Source of the DNA: Stenogyne calaminthoides
Taxonomy: Eukaryota; Streptophyta; Magnoliopsida; Lamiales; Lamiaceae
Direction of reading: 5' to 3'
Length of the DNA stretch: 64,000 nt
Assembly: GCA_037126765.1 (NCBI GenBank)
Contig: JBBCBC010000031.1
Span: forward strand, 8,255,638-8,319,637
The translations under genes were made by a program, and so were the position numbers. Shown here in pieces: positions 34,428-46,045 of this stretch. The notes under the pieces were generated by a model. It saw only the letters and a list, made by a program, of their open reading frames with translations. It was not told the origin of the DNA and made no database searches. Every line of letters starts with the position of its first letter. Position 1 is the stretch's first letter.

Positions 34428-35218
34428 TTGCCACAAGTTAAATATATTCTTCCATCAAATTTTTCCACGTCAAACGTTCATTGACCTTGAAGTCCTCGAC
34501 ATATCACTTCTTCACCCCCAGCAGTCGTCTCACAAGAGTCCCCAAAACCTTTCTCAAGAAATCTTTTATGATGTTGAAGATTAAACAATGCTGCAACCAC
34601 ATAGCATACTCAAAATTAGTTTTGTCGGAACCGACCCAGACCAGTCGACTCAACCAGTTTAACCAGGAATCGGTGTCGATCCCATTACACCTTAAAAATT
34701 AAAACCCAATTTTAAGGTTAAACTGGTCAAGAACCTAGATGCATTTTAATAGTTGCACGGTTCAGTATAAATAAGTTGCATCGTTTAGTATAACAAGTTG
34801 CAGGATTCTAAAATGCACTATGACTGCAAAATGCACCTAGATGCATACAGGACTTATACTAAACGATGCAACTTATTTATACTGAACCGTGTAACTATTA
34901 ATATGCATCTAGGTTCTTGACCAATTCAACCTTAAAATTGGGTTTTAAGGTGCAATGAGACCGGTTCCGACATCAATTCCTGGTTAAACCGATTGAGTCA
35001 GCTAGTTTGGGCCGGTTCCGACAACACTGATTTTGAGTATGCTATGTGGTTGCAGCATTGCTTAATCTTCAACATCATAAAAAATTTCTTGAGAAAGGTT
35101 TTGGGGACTCTTGTGAGACGACTGCTGGGAGTGGAGAAGTGATATATCAAGGACTTCAAGGTCAATGAACGTTTGACGTGGAGAAATTTGATGGAAGAAT
35201 AAATTTAACTTGTGGCAA
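34428..35218. repeat. 791 bp near-perfect palindrome
   Basis: Arms 34428-34792 and 34855-35218 are reverse complements with few mismatches; the loop is 62 nt (34793-34854). The outer ends pair CCACAAGTTAAA with the reverse complement in TTTAACTTGTGG; the inner ends pair GCATCGTTTAGTATA with TATACTAAACGATGC. A transcript would fold into a ~365 bp hairpin, a good source of small RNAs. The right arm is continuous with a copia gag fragment, so the left arm includes an inverted copy of that gag's start. The innermost ~100 bp belongs to a small repeat also found at about 53220-53320. Confidence 0.85.
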
Positions 35219-35660
35219 GTGAAAGCTAAGGATGTGCTGATACAATCTGGTTTACACAATGCTCTAAGAGGAAGGTCGGATATACTGCTGAAGATACAAG
35301 CAAAAAAACATTTGGTACAAGTAGATATGGATTTGAGGGCAGCAAATACAATACGTTTGTATTTTGGCCAAGAACGTTCTTGCAAATATACATGGATTCC
35401 GAGTTCCAATGAGTTGTGGGGGAAACTGGAGGCTTTATACCAATCAAAGGACATTTCAAATCGGTTGTACTTGAAGATATAGTTTCTCACCTTGCGGTTG
35501 TACATGAACATCCTTATGGCATTTGCAACTGCCATGAATTATGATGTGATGATGCTAGTTGAACCACATATGCATTGGTTTGGCATGAATGCAAGTTGTG
35601 TAATGGAAGATATCGATGGCTGAAGGACTTCTATGATGGCTAAAAGCTAAAAGTTGCACC
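35180..35660 (+). pseudogene. Copia gag fragment (UBN2-like)
   Basis: From EKFDGRINF-like sequence (35185) into KAKDVLIQSGLHNALRG (35224) and SSNELWGKLEALYQSKD (35402) followed by NRLYLK. This is the plant copia gag capsid pattern of W-x-K-x-LL-x-Q-GL...LW-KLE-LY-KS. A stop (TAG, 35480) and shifts follow; VVHEHPYGIC-like sequence continues it. No LTR or pol is attached, so it is an orphan fragment, probably duplicated with the palindrome. Confidence 0.65.
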
Positions 35661-36148
35661 ATAAATTTCAGCAGATGTTTTTCAACATGTGACTAAGGAA
35701 ATTCTATGATAAGTTGATTTTAAGTGTTCTACTCATATGGTGGAGTAGATATTCTCGCTTTTGAGAAAGATGATTGTCAGTGAAAACAATTAAATTTTCT
35801 TTTATTTTTTTCCATTTTGGAGTTTACATTTAGATCTTGTATTGATGATTGTTTTATTTTTACGTTTAAGTACTTGTTTTTTTTCCCCTTTAGGGAAATT
35901 AATTTCCTAACACACAGCCCATCCCGTCCCTAATAACGTAGATATTCCAATCTCGTGAGACAAAAATGAGACTAAGGGGTTTTTAATTCAGAGGTATAAT
36001 TTTTTTGAATAGAATTAGAAATGTTGTACTAAATTCAGAGAATGATCAATAATTTGTACTAGAAATACTGTTTTAAGACTCATTTGGCTAAGTTTATTTT
36101 AAACAACTTATAAGTTGTAATATCTTATAATTTTTTTTTAAAAAATTT
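35661..36148. other. AT-rich flank of D
   Basis: No gene. 36080-36148 holds AACAACTTATAAGTTGT, which continues right of D at 49740, so D split a repeat here. Confidence 0.5.
36144..36148. other. Left target-site duplication of D (AATTT)
   Basis: AATTT immediately before the LTR; the same five bases occur at 49735-49739. Confidence 0.85.
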
Positions 36149-37306
36149 TGTCGCGAGTCGTTTTTTATGAAGAGTTTTATGTGGCTAATTTGGAAACGAC
36201 TCACAAACAAAATATGCACGTGTAAAATAGACTGTAAATAAGATGAATTTGTTGACCCAGTTCGTCAGGAAATGACTACTCTGGGGGCATACCAAGCCAG
36301 GATGTGGTATTATGAGTTTTACACGTACATTATTCGATACACCTTATGAAGATGAATCATTACTGATGAAGATAATCTGGAGAGTTAGCATATGAGTGCT
36401 AGAGTTTCTGTATGTGTGGATAATCACTCGAATTTTTCTGTTCCTCGCCTCTCTGGGGAATTTCTTGTGTGGGTATAACTTTTTCTGGGAAATTTTTCTG
36501 AACCTTTCTCTTCTTCTTTTTTCTTCCTTTTATAGCACTCCGACAAGCATGAGCTGGGTTAGCAAGCATGAGCTGGAGACTTTGGGTCATGCAAGAATTC
36601 CGGTGGTATTGCCACGTTTCCAACTTCGTCTTCTAGATCGATCTTTGCTTTTGCTTGTCTATAGGGCACCTTTTTGGACGTCCAAATTAATCTTTTGCTT
36701 GGTTAGATGCTTTGTTCGCCCCTTTAACCATGTCGGGGTTTTATCTTTGGAACACCTTTGTCCTCCTCGAGCACTAATCGAGCCCTCGGGATGTTGGTCT
36801 TGATATATCGAGTGTCGAGCACTCGACCCTTCGGGATGCCCGAGTCTTGAGAATGTTGTCTTTGCGAGCATCTTCGACCCTCGGGATATCTGAGTTGCGA
36901 CATACTGACCCTCAGGATATCTGAGCCTTTCAGGATATCTGAGTTGCGAGCATACCGACCTTTAGGATATCTGAGCCTTCGGGATATCTCTGAAAGGCGA
37001 GCATCTTGACCTTCGAGGATATCCGAGCCTTTCGGGATATCTCGAAAGGCGAGCATCTTGAACCTCGGGATATCTCGAGCCTTTTGGCCGTCTCGAAGTC
37101 TTTTTGACTTAGCTCATTTAATTCCTCTTTCCGATCCGAATGACAAAATCCTTTTTGTTTGCTTTCGGTGGGTCGGGCCGAGCAACTTTGGTTTGATTGA
37201 TTGGCGATGAGCACACTTGTCCATCAGGCATAATTATTTTAATAAATATTACACGTGTCGCTCTTACGTGTTCGATTAATCCTGAATTATTATATCGAAC
37301 ACAACA
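36149..37306 (-). repeat. 3' LTR of D (1158 bp)
   Basis: On the minus strand it starts TGTTGTGTTCGATATAAT and ends CGACTCGCGACA. Minus-strand TATA (TATAAAA) at 36528-36534. Subrepeats at 36760-37085. Confidence 0.88.
36760..37085. repeat. LTR D palindromic subrepeats
   Basis: Tandem ~50 bp units: CGAGCATCTTGACC, CTCGGGATATCTCGAG (itself palindromic), CCTTTCGGGATATC. Some units read CTCAGGATATCTGAG instead. The matching array in the other LTR is 49090-49515, with more and different units, which explains most of the 90 bp LTR length difference. Confidence 0.75.
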
Positions 37307-37330
37307 ATACCCCCCAGTCGGGTCGCTTTG
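37307..37330 (-). other. Polypurine tract of D
   Basis: On the minus strand GACTGGGGGGTAT precedes TGTTGTGTTC of the 3' LTR. Confidence 0.65.
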
Positions 37331-37423
37331 TATTCAATATGGGGCCCGATTGTTAAAATCTTATTGGGCCATAGTCGATGTCGTTTCGTATTCTGTGTTG
37401 GATTTTCGAAATTGAATCCGATA

Positions 37424-37433
37424 TTTATATATA
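37424..37433 (+). promoter_or_regulatory. TATA box of the D antisense gene
   Basis: TTTATATATA on the plus strand, ~115 bp inside D from the 3' LTR and ~160 bp before the first ATG of the antisense gene. A CT-rich leader follows (37440-37500), as in plant core promoters. Confidence 0.5.
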
Positions 37434-37590
37434 CTTCATTTCTCCGCCTTAAACCCTTTTCTCCTTCCTTTTTCTTTTTGCCTCTGTCTTTCAATCTTTT
37501 CGGTGTCTGAAAATTTTCGGCAAGGGCTTCATCATTCCGGCGAAGAAACTTACTCAGGTAACCGCTGCATTCTTTCTCTTATTGTGATTA

Positions 37591-40500
37591 TGGCCTCTTG
37601 CTCAAACTCTAATGTTCCCCTAGAATCAGACCACCATAGTTCCTCCTCTTCCCCCTCTGTCAGTAGAATCCCCCGTAGCAGCGAATCGCTACGGAGACTA
37701 ACGTCTCGGATTCGTGGATTTCGTTAGCAAGTTCGCAATCATTTGTCGTTTTTTTCCTCCGATTAAGCGAAGCCCTAAATGAATTGGATAGGGACTTGGT
37801 CCGTAATGATTTTTCGGACGATTCAGATGATGATTCTTTGCCCCAAATTCAAATTAGGTCTCGGGCTGTTGATAATGTTGATGTAGATAGGAATGACGAT
37901 GTTGTGAGGGGGGAAATTTTTATGGCTATAAATGTAACCGAATCGAACATAGGGGTAGGTGGTGAGCAAAATTCTGAGCTTGATATACCTGTTGGTGTCC
38001 CTCATAGTCCAACATATAACGAGTATAATGCTCGTTATAGTTTCGATTGGCCCGAGCAACCTCATAGGATTAGGGTTGAGAATGAGTACCCAGCGAGCAA
38101 GATAGCGAGTGTAATTGATGCAGATATGCTCACTCGGCTGCATAGGAATTATGAGACCCCCAAGGATATCTTTTTCTGGGCACCGGGTCCTGATGAGCGG
38201 GCTGACCAACCCACTGAGGGTTGTGTCGCTGTGAATTTGGACACAATGGAAGCTGGCCTTCGATTCCCCCTCCATCCGGCCATCACCATTTTGCTCGTGG
38301 AATGGAACATTACCATCACGCAGCTGAAGCCGAACGGGTGGCACATGATTATAAGTTTCCTGACTTTGTTCGGCAAGATGAAGCCAAGATACTATCCCTC
38401 AGCAGCTGAACTTGCTCGATTGGTGCACTTGACCTGTCCGAGGGGCGAATATGGGTGGTTGTTCATGCAAGCTAATGCTAAGTGCAAAATCATTGAGGAT
38501 GTGCCGAACAAAATCAGTGATTGGAAGGAAAAATTTTGGTTCGTTGGGGGCGATTGGAAGAGCCCGTCTTCTGGAAGGGAACCAAACGCTCGTTTAGACA
38601 TCCCTACTGACTTCGGGGTGTACCGAAGTAAGTGATTTTGTGTCTTACTTTCTTCAATTTGAACTTATTTTAACTTACTCTTTATTTCAGGGATTCCAGC
38701 TGCGACGGATAAGGAGACCAACGATGGCTATTTTAGCTGTGTTTGGCAAATTGATCTGGAGTCTCGTTCGGAGCGATCTGTGAGAACCCTGAATACCGCC
38801 TATCAGAGGAAGAAAGGAGGTTTGTTCGTGCCTCCTCATCATCTTGTTGCTGTTAATCCTGCTGGTAAGGATTGTCTCTTTTATTTGTATAAACTTTGTG
38901 CCATTTTGCTCGCTGTCATCCTTTTGTGCATAACGAATTATTTTGTTTATAGCTTTTCCCCACGGACCAATTCTTTGTGAGTACATACCGAGATGGCTCG
39001 GAGAAAACTACCGCAGGAGCTTGTTTCGATTCAGGTGACGGGAGGCTCAGCCGAACAAAAAGAGGAGAGGCGCGAGCCAAAGTCGATCTGCGTCGCCTAC
39101 TGAGGGAATCGAGCGGCGCAAAAGTAATTTGTTCGACCGAAAGCAAGGGGCTAGCGAACAAGCTCGTCATGCGAAGAGGCAGAGGGTGGAAATCAGCGGC
39201 GAGGGGACGAAAGCGAACAAACTTCGGATGGCCGGAGAAACAGGCTCGAGGCAATCTTGATGCCGATTAGGGTGACTCGGACCCTCCGCCGAGAGGCGAT
39301 TTTAGCCGCCTTTAGGTGGTCGGTCCAAGCCATAAATCATTGAAATGGAGGTTGGCACATCTTCTCCCCTCTTCTTTGGACCCGATCATGGACTCCGTTG
39401 AATCCACGAGCCGGTCCCACGAGGATAAATCATTCTTGGGATGGGATACGACTTCGTGTGAGCAGGTACATTTTGTTCGCTTCACTTGGCTTTGGTTAGT
39501 CATTTCGCTTTTTTATATTTATTTGCTCGGGTGTATATCGAGGTTGAGCGGGGTTGGCGCCCTTGATGCCCAATCGAAAAACTACTTCGCGCCGAGTGTT
39601 CGCGAAGGTTCCGGGCATTCGAACATGTTCGAAGCGTGCGGACTCCCGCTCGAAAGCATGGACTACCGAAATGGAAGAGTCCACTCTGGGTCCAGTCCTC
39701 CGGAAAATACGTCACTGGTGCCGTACTTCAGAGGGCCAATCTATGGTCGTTTTTGAGAAAGCCTATCCGAAGCCCTTAACCTCCATGCCAACTACTTGGC
39801 TTTGATCGAACTTCAAGAAAAGGTGGGCGAAGTTGAGCGAGGACTCGGGATGAACCGAGGTTATTTCGGGGGCCGGGCATCCTCGGCACAAGCCGATGCT
39901 CGCCAAAGCTTAGGAGGATGCCCGCGAAGACTCGAAGAAAATGCTCGCCAATTTAAGGAAAATGCTCTTTGGCTCGGAGGATGATGCCCGAGCAAAGGAG
40001 GAACCGAACCACTCTCGGGAGGAGGGTGGCGATATCTGAAAGAGCTCGGGGAGGAAATGAATGTTGAGCTTCGTAGACTCCGAGCTGGCGTCGAGGCCAT
40101 GGAAAGTGAGAGGGACGCGCTAGGCTAACAGCTCATCATTGCTGAGGAGACCAACACTCGTTTGGGTCTCGAAAATTCAAAGCTGAACAATGATGAGTAT
40201 GTTGATTCCATGTCCAACTTCTCCTACATTTGTGCTTTCGCCGATGCTATCCGGTCTGTTCGCCATACATCCAATGGCGAACAAATTGCCCCTCTTATAT
40301 CCAGTTTTCAGCAGTACCTGATCGATAATCCACCGGATCGCAACCTTCCAATGTCGGATTTGAACGATATGTGTGATTTCTCCATTCTTCCTGAAGGGAT
40401 CAAAGTTGATGATCCCATTCTAGATGAGAAAGATGGCTCAGACGTGAATACTGCTGGTGTTGCTGGCCAAAATCTCCAAACTGAGTTCAGGACCGATCAG

Positions 40501-40647
40501 GTGCAGGCCGAGCAAAGGGGACCTCCTATGACCGAGCAGAATGTACCTTCTGCCGAGCATTTGGTACCGCCCATCTTGAAGGAGTTGTTCTTTGGGGCCG
40601 AAACACGATTTGTTCGACATCTCTCTTCCGTCCACCCCCAATTATGA
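37591..40647 (+). CDS. D antisense gene: putative gypsy-type transposase-like protein, spliced, damaged
   Basis: Runs opposite to D's own genes. It starts with a Ser-rich MASCSNSNVPLES; a frame change near 37720 leads into DRDLVRNDFSDDSDDD and a domain with FPLHPAITILL, GWHMIISFLTLF and WFVGGDWKSP, the pattern of plant 'putative gypsy type transposon' proteins (Transposase_28). Intron 1 is 38628-38690 (GTAAGT..TTTCAG, 63 nt); joining restores the frame (..GVYR into IPAATDKETNDG..). Intron 2 is 38865-38952 (GTAAGG..TTATAG) and also keeps frame. 38990-40100 is degenerate; the C-terminal part (40050-40647) is a coiled coil then a conserved tail ending TAA-side at 40647. Role unknown; such antisense ORFs are known in Tat elements. 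Confidence 0.62.
38628..38690 (+). other. Intron 1 of the D antisense gene
   Basis: GTAAGT donor, pyrimidine-rich tail, TTTATTTCAG acceptor. Phase 1: the codon A|GG is restored across the junction and the downstream frame opens for 58 residues. Confidence 0.65.
38865..38952 (+). other. Intron 2 of the D antisense gene
   Basis: GCTG|GTAAGG donor and GTTTATAG acceptor; the joined frame continues AFPHGPILCEYIPRWLGEN. Confidence 0.55.
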
Positions 40648-41004
40648 ATTTGCTCCGTAGTGTTATTTCTGTTTTGTTGAACATATGTTGTGTAATTTTT
40701 TGTCTTCATCTTTTTGTTCGAACAATGTCTTCAATACTTGTAATTTTTTGCTGACTTTTTCTCTTTTGTTCGAATACGTTTGAAACTGAATGGTTGAATT
40801 GCACATTGAACTGTTTCCTCTAACCTGATTGTTGAGGATGAATGTTGATACTTGTGTTGATTGATGTTTGCTTTGTTGCTTTGTGTTCGCTTTCTTGCTT
40901 TCCAGTTTTTGCCCATTTTCTTCTGAATGAATTCGAACATTGGGTTTGCCTATGCCCGCTCCTAACTTTTTTCGGTTTTGATTGTCGTATTGACGTTGCA
41001 ATCG

Positions 41005-41290
41005 GTCGATCGTCTTATTTAGGTGTGACCAGACGGGTTACTTTATGAACCCCCACTTTCTTGGTGCGTGATCGTCTTATTTAGGTGCGATCACTTCGTA
41101 CTAGGGCCGTCTTATTTAGTTGCGACCCGGTATCTGTAAGTACGAGTCGTCTTTTGCGACTGCGTACCCATTACTCGCTTTTTGCTGCGGGAATCAGAGT
41201 ACGAACTTGTTCGTCAGGTGAACATAGACTTGGGCTCGTTCGTCTTTGTTTGGGCCGTCCGACTTAGGTGCGACCTCAAATAGGCTTGAA
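41005..41290 (+). repeat. Short direct repeats CGTCTTATTTAGGTGCGA
   Basis: Four to six imperfect copies of (AT)CGTCTTATTTAGGTGCGACC at irregular 30-70 bp spacing, downstream of the antisense gene. Possibly a polyadenylation or regulatory region; no coding potential. Confidence 0.55.
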
Positions 41291-41299
41291 CTAGAAAAT

Positions 41300-42478
41300 C
41301 TTAGCGAACAAAAATACATATTTTTTTTTTTTTTTGCAACACTTTGTATTCTATTACAACCTTCATATTTGAAGAAGACCATCTATTACACAACTATAGA
41401 TATCAGACTACGGTTTTGAATTTAAACCTTGTCTTGAGTAGACACGAACTGGCCTCACCTTGTCCGCGGAATTGATGCTGACAAGGATGTGGCACATCAT
41501 CCTGTCTACCCTTCTTTCTTTAGTAACATGCTCAAGCAAAGAAGAAGATAAGCTTTTTGTCCTCCCCGGACAAGCTTTGGATTACGCGGGCTACCGCGAC
41601 ATGAAGTACGTATGCCAAGATACCGCCGCTTAAAGCTAAAAGCGAAAGCAAAATTTTCAGCTCGCACCATTCTGTCCCCTCCAATAGATGCCTGAGCATC
41701 AGCGTCCGCCTGTTGCTTCAGGCGAACACCATGACATCCCTCCCCATCGGAGGAGATTTTGGGGATGCATAGGGGACTAGTGACTTACTACTGCATAAGC
41801 AGTGAGTAACGTGGAGTGGTAACCATGACTCTGCCGAGCATCTTGAGTCCGGCAACGAGCTTCAACCTGTGCTCGTAATGTATATGGGGTAAAAGACTCG
41901 TATGAGGACAGATGCTCGATTCAGCTAAATGATTGTTGAATCGAGAGCTGGATTCTTCTACGTCTGGGGGCATACTAAACCATCTTCCTTATGAGAAATG
42001 TAATATTTTTCCTTTTTTCTTCTTCATCTTTTTTTTTTCTGTTTTTCTCAGCTATCAGTATGCCCCTATTTATAGAACTATCCCAAGCTAGTGTTGTCAT
42101 AGCTAGCTGGTGTTGGCTCTCTTACTTTTGCTCCCCATTTTGACATCTGTTCAGCTTTTCGCCAGCTCTTGCTCGAAGATTGACTCATCCCTGCTTGGTT
42201 GCCACCACTTGTCAACTCGTTCTGACACGTATCTTCTGTTGACAACTCGTTCTGACATGTATCTTCTGTCTTTCGATAGTGCTGGACAACATTTCTTTCC
42301 TGAAGATATGTATCGAACTTAATGTGTTCTTCTTTCAGGATTGTCCTACTCGTTGGAACTGTATGGCTGATTATGTTCGGCCATTTGTGTTCGTTTCAGT
42401 TGCATCGGCCATTATGTTCAGCCAACTATGATTGATTCAGCTGTGTGGACGAGTTTGTTCGGCCAACTATGCTCGCTC
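41300..42478 (-). other. D 3' region with a second LTR-like promoter block
   Basis: Noncoding. On the minus strand TATAAATAG at 42066-42074 is followed by a purine-rich run and then TTAGTATGCCCCCAGACG (41965-41980). D's own LTR has the same arrangement (TATAAAA, purine-rich, then TTGGTATGCCCCCAGAG). This could be an old related LTR absorbed into D. 42290-42475 has TTCGGCCAACTATG repeats. Confidence 0.4.
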
Positions 42479-43330
42479 TTATTGATAATATTTTTTCAAA
42501 TTTGACGCATTCCACGAGTAGGACAATGAGACTCCATTCAGGTCTTCCAAGTCATATGCCCCATTCAGCAAATGTTCTGTAACTCTAAACGGACCTTCCC
42601 ATGCTCGGCCGAACACACCACTTGATACCCCCGTTGCTCGTCTTAAAACCAGCTCGCCCACATTGAACCTGCGTGTTCGGACTTTGGAGTTGTAGAACTT
42701 CTCTGATCTCTTTTTGTACATAGCATTCTTGAAATCAGCCTCCGTCCTTCTTTCTTCCAACAGGTCTGCACTCAGGGCGAGCGCCTGGTCATTGATGTGC
42801 TCTCCAAAAGTCATTGTTCGATGACTTGGAATCTTGATTTCTGCGGGTATAACAGCTTCTGCACCAAATGCCAAGGCAAACGGGGTCTCCGCATTTGATG
42901 TTCTGAAAGTTGTTCGATAGGCCCATAATATTTCAGGCAACTCTTCAGCCCATCCTCCCCCCTTGGAATTATCAAGTCTGGCCTTGAGGGTATGCTTGAT
43001 AATTTTATTAACGGCTTCAACTTGTCCGTTTGACTGGGGATAATACGGAGTTGAGTAATGCTTTTTTATGCCCCAGCGAGCACAATTCTGTCTGAATTCA
43101 CTTCCATCGAACTGTTTGCCGTTATCAGTTACTAATGATTGGGGAAGCCCAAATCGATAAATGATATTTTTCCAAACAAAGTTCCACATTCTTTTTTCGG
43201 TGATTTTGACAATAGCCTCGGCTTCTGCCCATTTGGTATAGTAATCAACGGCAACCACAACAAATTTTACTCCCGACGTGCCAGTAGGAAATGGGCCGAT
43301 CAGATCGATCCCCCATTAAGCGAATGGCCA
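42479..43330 (-). pseudogene. D integrase
   Basis: Catalytic core: VAVDYYTKWAEAE (D), LVTDNGKQFDGSEF (second D) and QSNGQVEAVNKIIKH (E). The C-terminal part has RRFNVGELVLRRATG and WEGPFRV, the gypsy GPY/F-like module, ending LKKYYQ at 42479. Open for 260 codons from 43258. Upstream WGIDLIGPFPTG is in the same frame, separated by a stop near 43315. The DDE triad is intact, so the protein would be catalytically plausible if the frame were whole. Confidence 0.85.
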
Positions 43331-44530
43331 TGGGCTATAAACTGACACTAATTCTTCAGGTGAATAAGTGGAGCATGTACCTGGCACTTGTGGCACGCGC
43401 GAGCATACGCGAGCGAATCTTTTTTGAGGGTTGGCCAGTAATAACCTTGTCTGATTATTTTATGTACCAGGACGAGCCCACCTGTATGATTTGTTCCAGA
43501 AGTATACGTCCCTCTTCAGAAGTATACGACCCTCTTCAGAAGTAATACACTTCAATAGTGGAAGTGAGAAGCTTCTTTTGTACAAATGCTCGTCTATGAT
43601 AGTATAACGAGCAGATTGTAATCTGAGGCGAGTAGCTTGTGCCTTATTTTCAGGGAGAAGTCCCTTTTGTAAGTAACTCAGGATTGGAGTCATCCAAGTT
43701 TCTTGTTCGCCTGTTACTTGGGCGATCATAACTCTGGGAACTGATGGCGAAGAAGTTGTGACGACCACAATGTCTGTTGTGTTCGTCACTCCTTCTGCTG
43801 TTGCCAGGAGTGCCAAAGCATCAGCGAACGAATTACCCAATCGTGGTAATTGTTCTATGAAAACTTGTTCGAAATGCTCGAGCAACTCTTTTGCTAGTTG
43901 TTGATATTATGCCATTTATTCGCCTCGGGCCTCGTACTCGCCTGTTACTTGATAAACGATTATCTGAGAATCACTGTAAATCATCAGCCTTTGAATTCCC
44001 ATTGTCATAGCCATCTGTAGTCCAGCGATCAAAGCTTCGTACTCGACTTCATTATTTGTAGCTGGGAAGTCAAAATGGATGGTTGTTGTAAATGTTTGTC
44101 TGGTTGGGCTGATGAGAACTACGCCTGCTCCGGCTCTTGAACTTGTTGATGAGCCATCAACATACATATGCCATGGTTGATTGACAGCTTTTTTGGGCAT
44201 TTGTGGATATGTCAACTCAACCATAAAATCGGTCATAGCTTGACCCTTCATCGCTATTCGCGGAGCGAACGTAATGCCAAATTGTCCTAACTCCACCGCC
44301 CACTTGAGTAATCTGCCTGCAGTATCTGGTCGGTGAAGGACTTGGCGTAATGGGAAGGTGGTCAGTACCTCGACTGAGTGATCGAAAAAGTATGGTCGCA
44401 ATTTTTGAACACTCATTACGAGTGCATATGCTAATTTTTCCAGTGGAGGGTACCGGAGCTCGGCTTCTTTAAGCACTTGGCTTACATAGTAAACGGGTAA
44501 GTGTGTGGTCCCTTCTGCCCGTACGAGCAC
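43331..44530 (-). pseudogene. D archaeal-type RNase H and integrase zinc region
   Basis: 44530-43916 has the end of the gypsy RNase H (VYYVSQVLKEAELRYPPLEK) and then a second RNase H: MYVDGSSTSSRAGAG (D), NNEVEYEALIAGL (E) and IYSDSQIIVYQV (D). That second domain is diagnostic of the Tat group. 43885-43460 continues to the tether and the remains of the integrase N-terminus. Same frame as the rest of gag-pol; stops at 43916, ~43904 and 43460. Confidence 0.8.
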
Positions 44531-44572
44531 ATCACTGATTGCATGTTCGGATGCAGCAAGGTACAGATAGAG

Positions 44573-45970
44573 TTATTCACCTGGGACAGGCTTAGACAGT
44601 GTCTGAGTGTCTGCAAGGTACTGCTTCAATGATTCGAATGCATTTTGGCAATGCTCGGTCCACTGAAATTTCCCCTTCTTTAATGCATCAAAGAAAGGTT
44701 TGCATTTGTCCCCAGTTCGTGATATAAACCGGCTTACGGAAGCTAAACGTCCGGTTAACTTTTGGACCTCTTTCACACTCCTGGGGGCCTGCATATCGAG
44801 CATGGATTGAATCTTTGATGGGTTCGCTTCGATCCCCCGTTGACTGACCATATGTCCGAGGAATTTTCATGAGTGAACCCCAAAGCTGCATTTCTTCGGA
44901 TTTAGCTTCATGTTATACTCCCTGAGTATATCAAACGTTTGTGCGAGGTGGGTGATGTGGTCTTCCTTATGTTCGCTCTTTACCACAATATCATCAATAT
45001 ATACCTCAATTGTTCAGCCGATGTGTTCGTCGAACATTTTGTTCACCAAACATTGATATGTTGCTCCGGCATTCTTTAATCCGAAAGGCATGCGTTGCCA
45101 ACAGTACATATTCTTTTCACTGCAGAATGCCGTATTCTTTTGATCGTTCGGATGCATGGGTATTTGGTGATAACCAGCAAATGAATCCATGAAAGTCATG
45201 AGTTCATGGCCTGTTGTATTATCGACCAAATAATCGATATGCGGCATCGGGAAGTTATCTTTCGGACATGCCTTGTTCAAATCAGTGAAATCAATACATA
45301 GTCTCCAAGATCCATTGGATTTGCGAACGAGCACAGGATTCGCAAGCCATCTTGGGCATTTCACCTCTCGAATCAGTTTGTTGTCGAGCAACTTTTTGAT
45401 TTCACTATTCATTGTCGCATACTTTTCCGGACTAAACTTTCTGCGCTTCTGGACAACTGGAGTTTGTATTGGATCAAGGTTGAGGGAGTGGCAGGCATGT
45501 TTTGGATCAATTCCAACCATGTCCTCGTGCGACCATGCGAACACATCCAAGTTTGCTTGAAGATAAGCAATCATTTCTGTTCGAATTGGTTCAGGTAATT
45601 CTGAACCAATGAACACTTCTAACTCAGGTCTGTTCGGGTCGATGTTGATAGACTCCAGTTGTTCGACAGGTGTTGCTTGCTTTCTTTTTTGCTTCCACCG
45701 AGGATCTTGAATGGACCCCCGGTGCCCGTCATCAACCTCCATAGGTTCAAAACCTATGCGAGGTTCTAGGTCCTTTTGCTCATTCGGCGGATCAATATTT
45801 ATTTGATCCAGGAGATCTGGGGAATGAGTTGCCGCCCCGGACTCTGTGTTCGCACATTCTGTGCTCGCGCGAGGAGGTATGCTCGTCAAACTTATGTTCG
45901 TCTGAAGATATTTAGGCGAGGCATTTGCTCGCTGGCTTGACTCACCAATCTCCCATGTTTGCTCCATCAT
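44573..45970 (-). pseudogene. D reverse transcriptase and RNase H start
   Basis: RT: WRLCIDFTDLNKACPKDNFP, FMDSFAGYHQI, MPFGLKNAGATYQ, then the catalytic YIDDIVVKS in the gap near 45000. The thumb and connection follow: MVSQRGIEANPSKIQ and KLTGRLASVSRFISR. The frame matches gag exactly. Stops at 45014 (TGA inside GGCTGAAC, where CGA/Arg is usual), 44867 and 44573 are the only interruptions. Confidence 0.86.
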
Positions 45971-46045
45971 GTTGACGATATTTTATTTTTCTGGTGCACA
46001 TGATAGCAAACAATCTCGAGCTTTCTTCTGATCTCCTTTTACGCT

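Noticed and set aside
35062..35535. 157-residue minus-strand frame
   Set aside because: Lies opposite the palindrome arm and the gag fragment, which matches a known family in the plus direction.
36396..37214. ORFs in the D LTR on both strands
   Set aside because: Made by LTR subrepeats; not shared cleanly with the other LTR.
38977..40100. Separate small genes in the middle of the antisense gene
   Set aside because: Short overlapping frames on both strands; better read as a decayed coiled-coil part of one gene.
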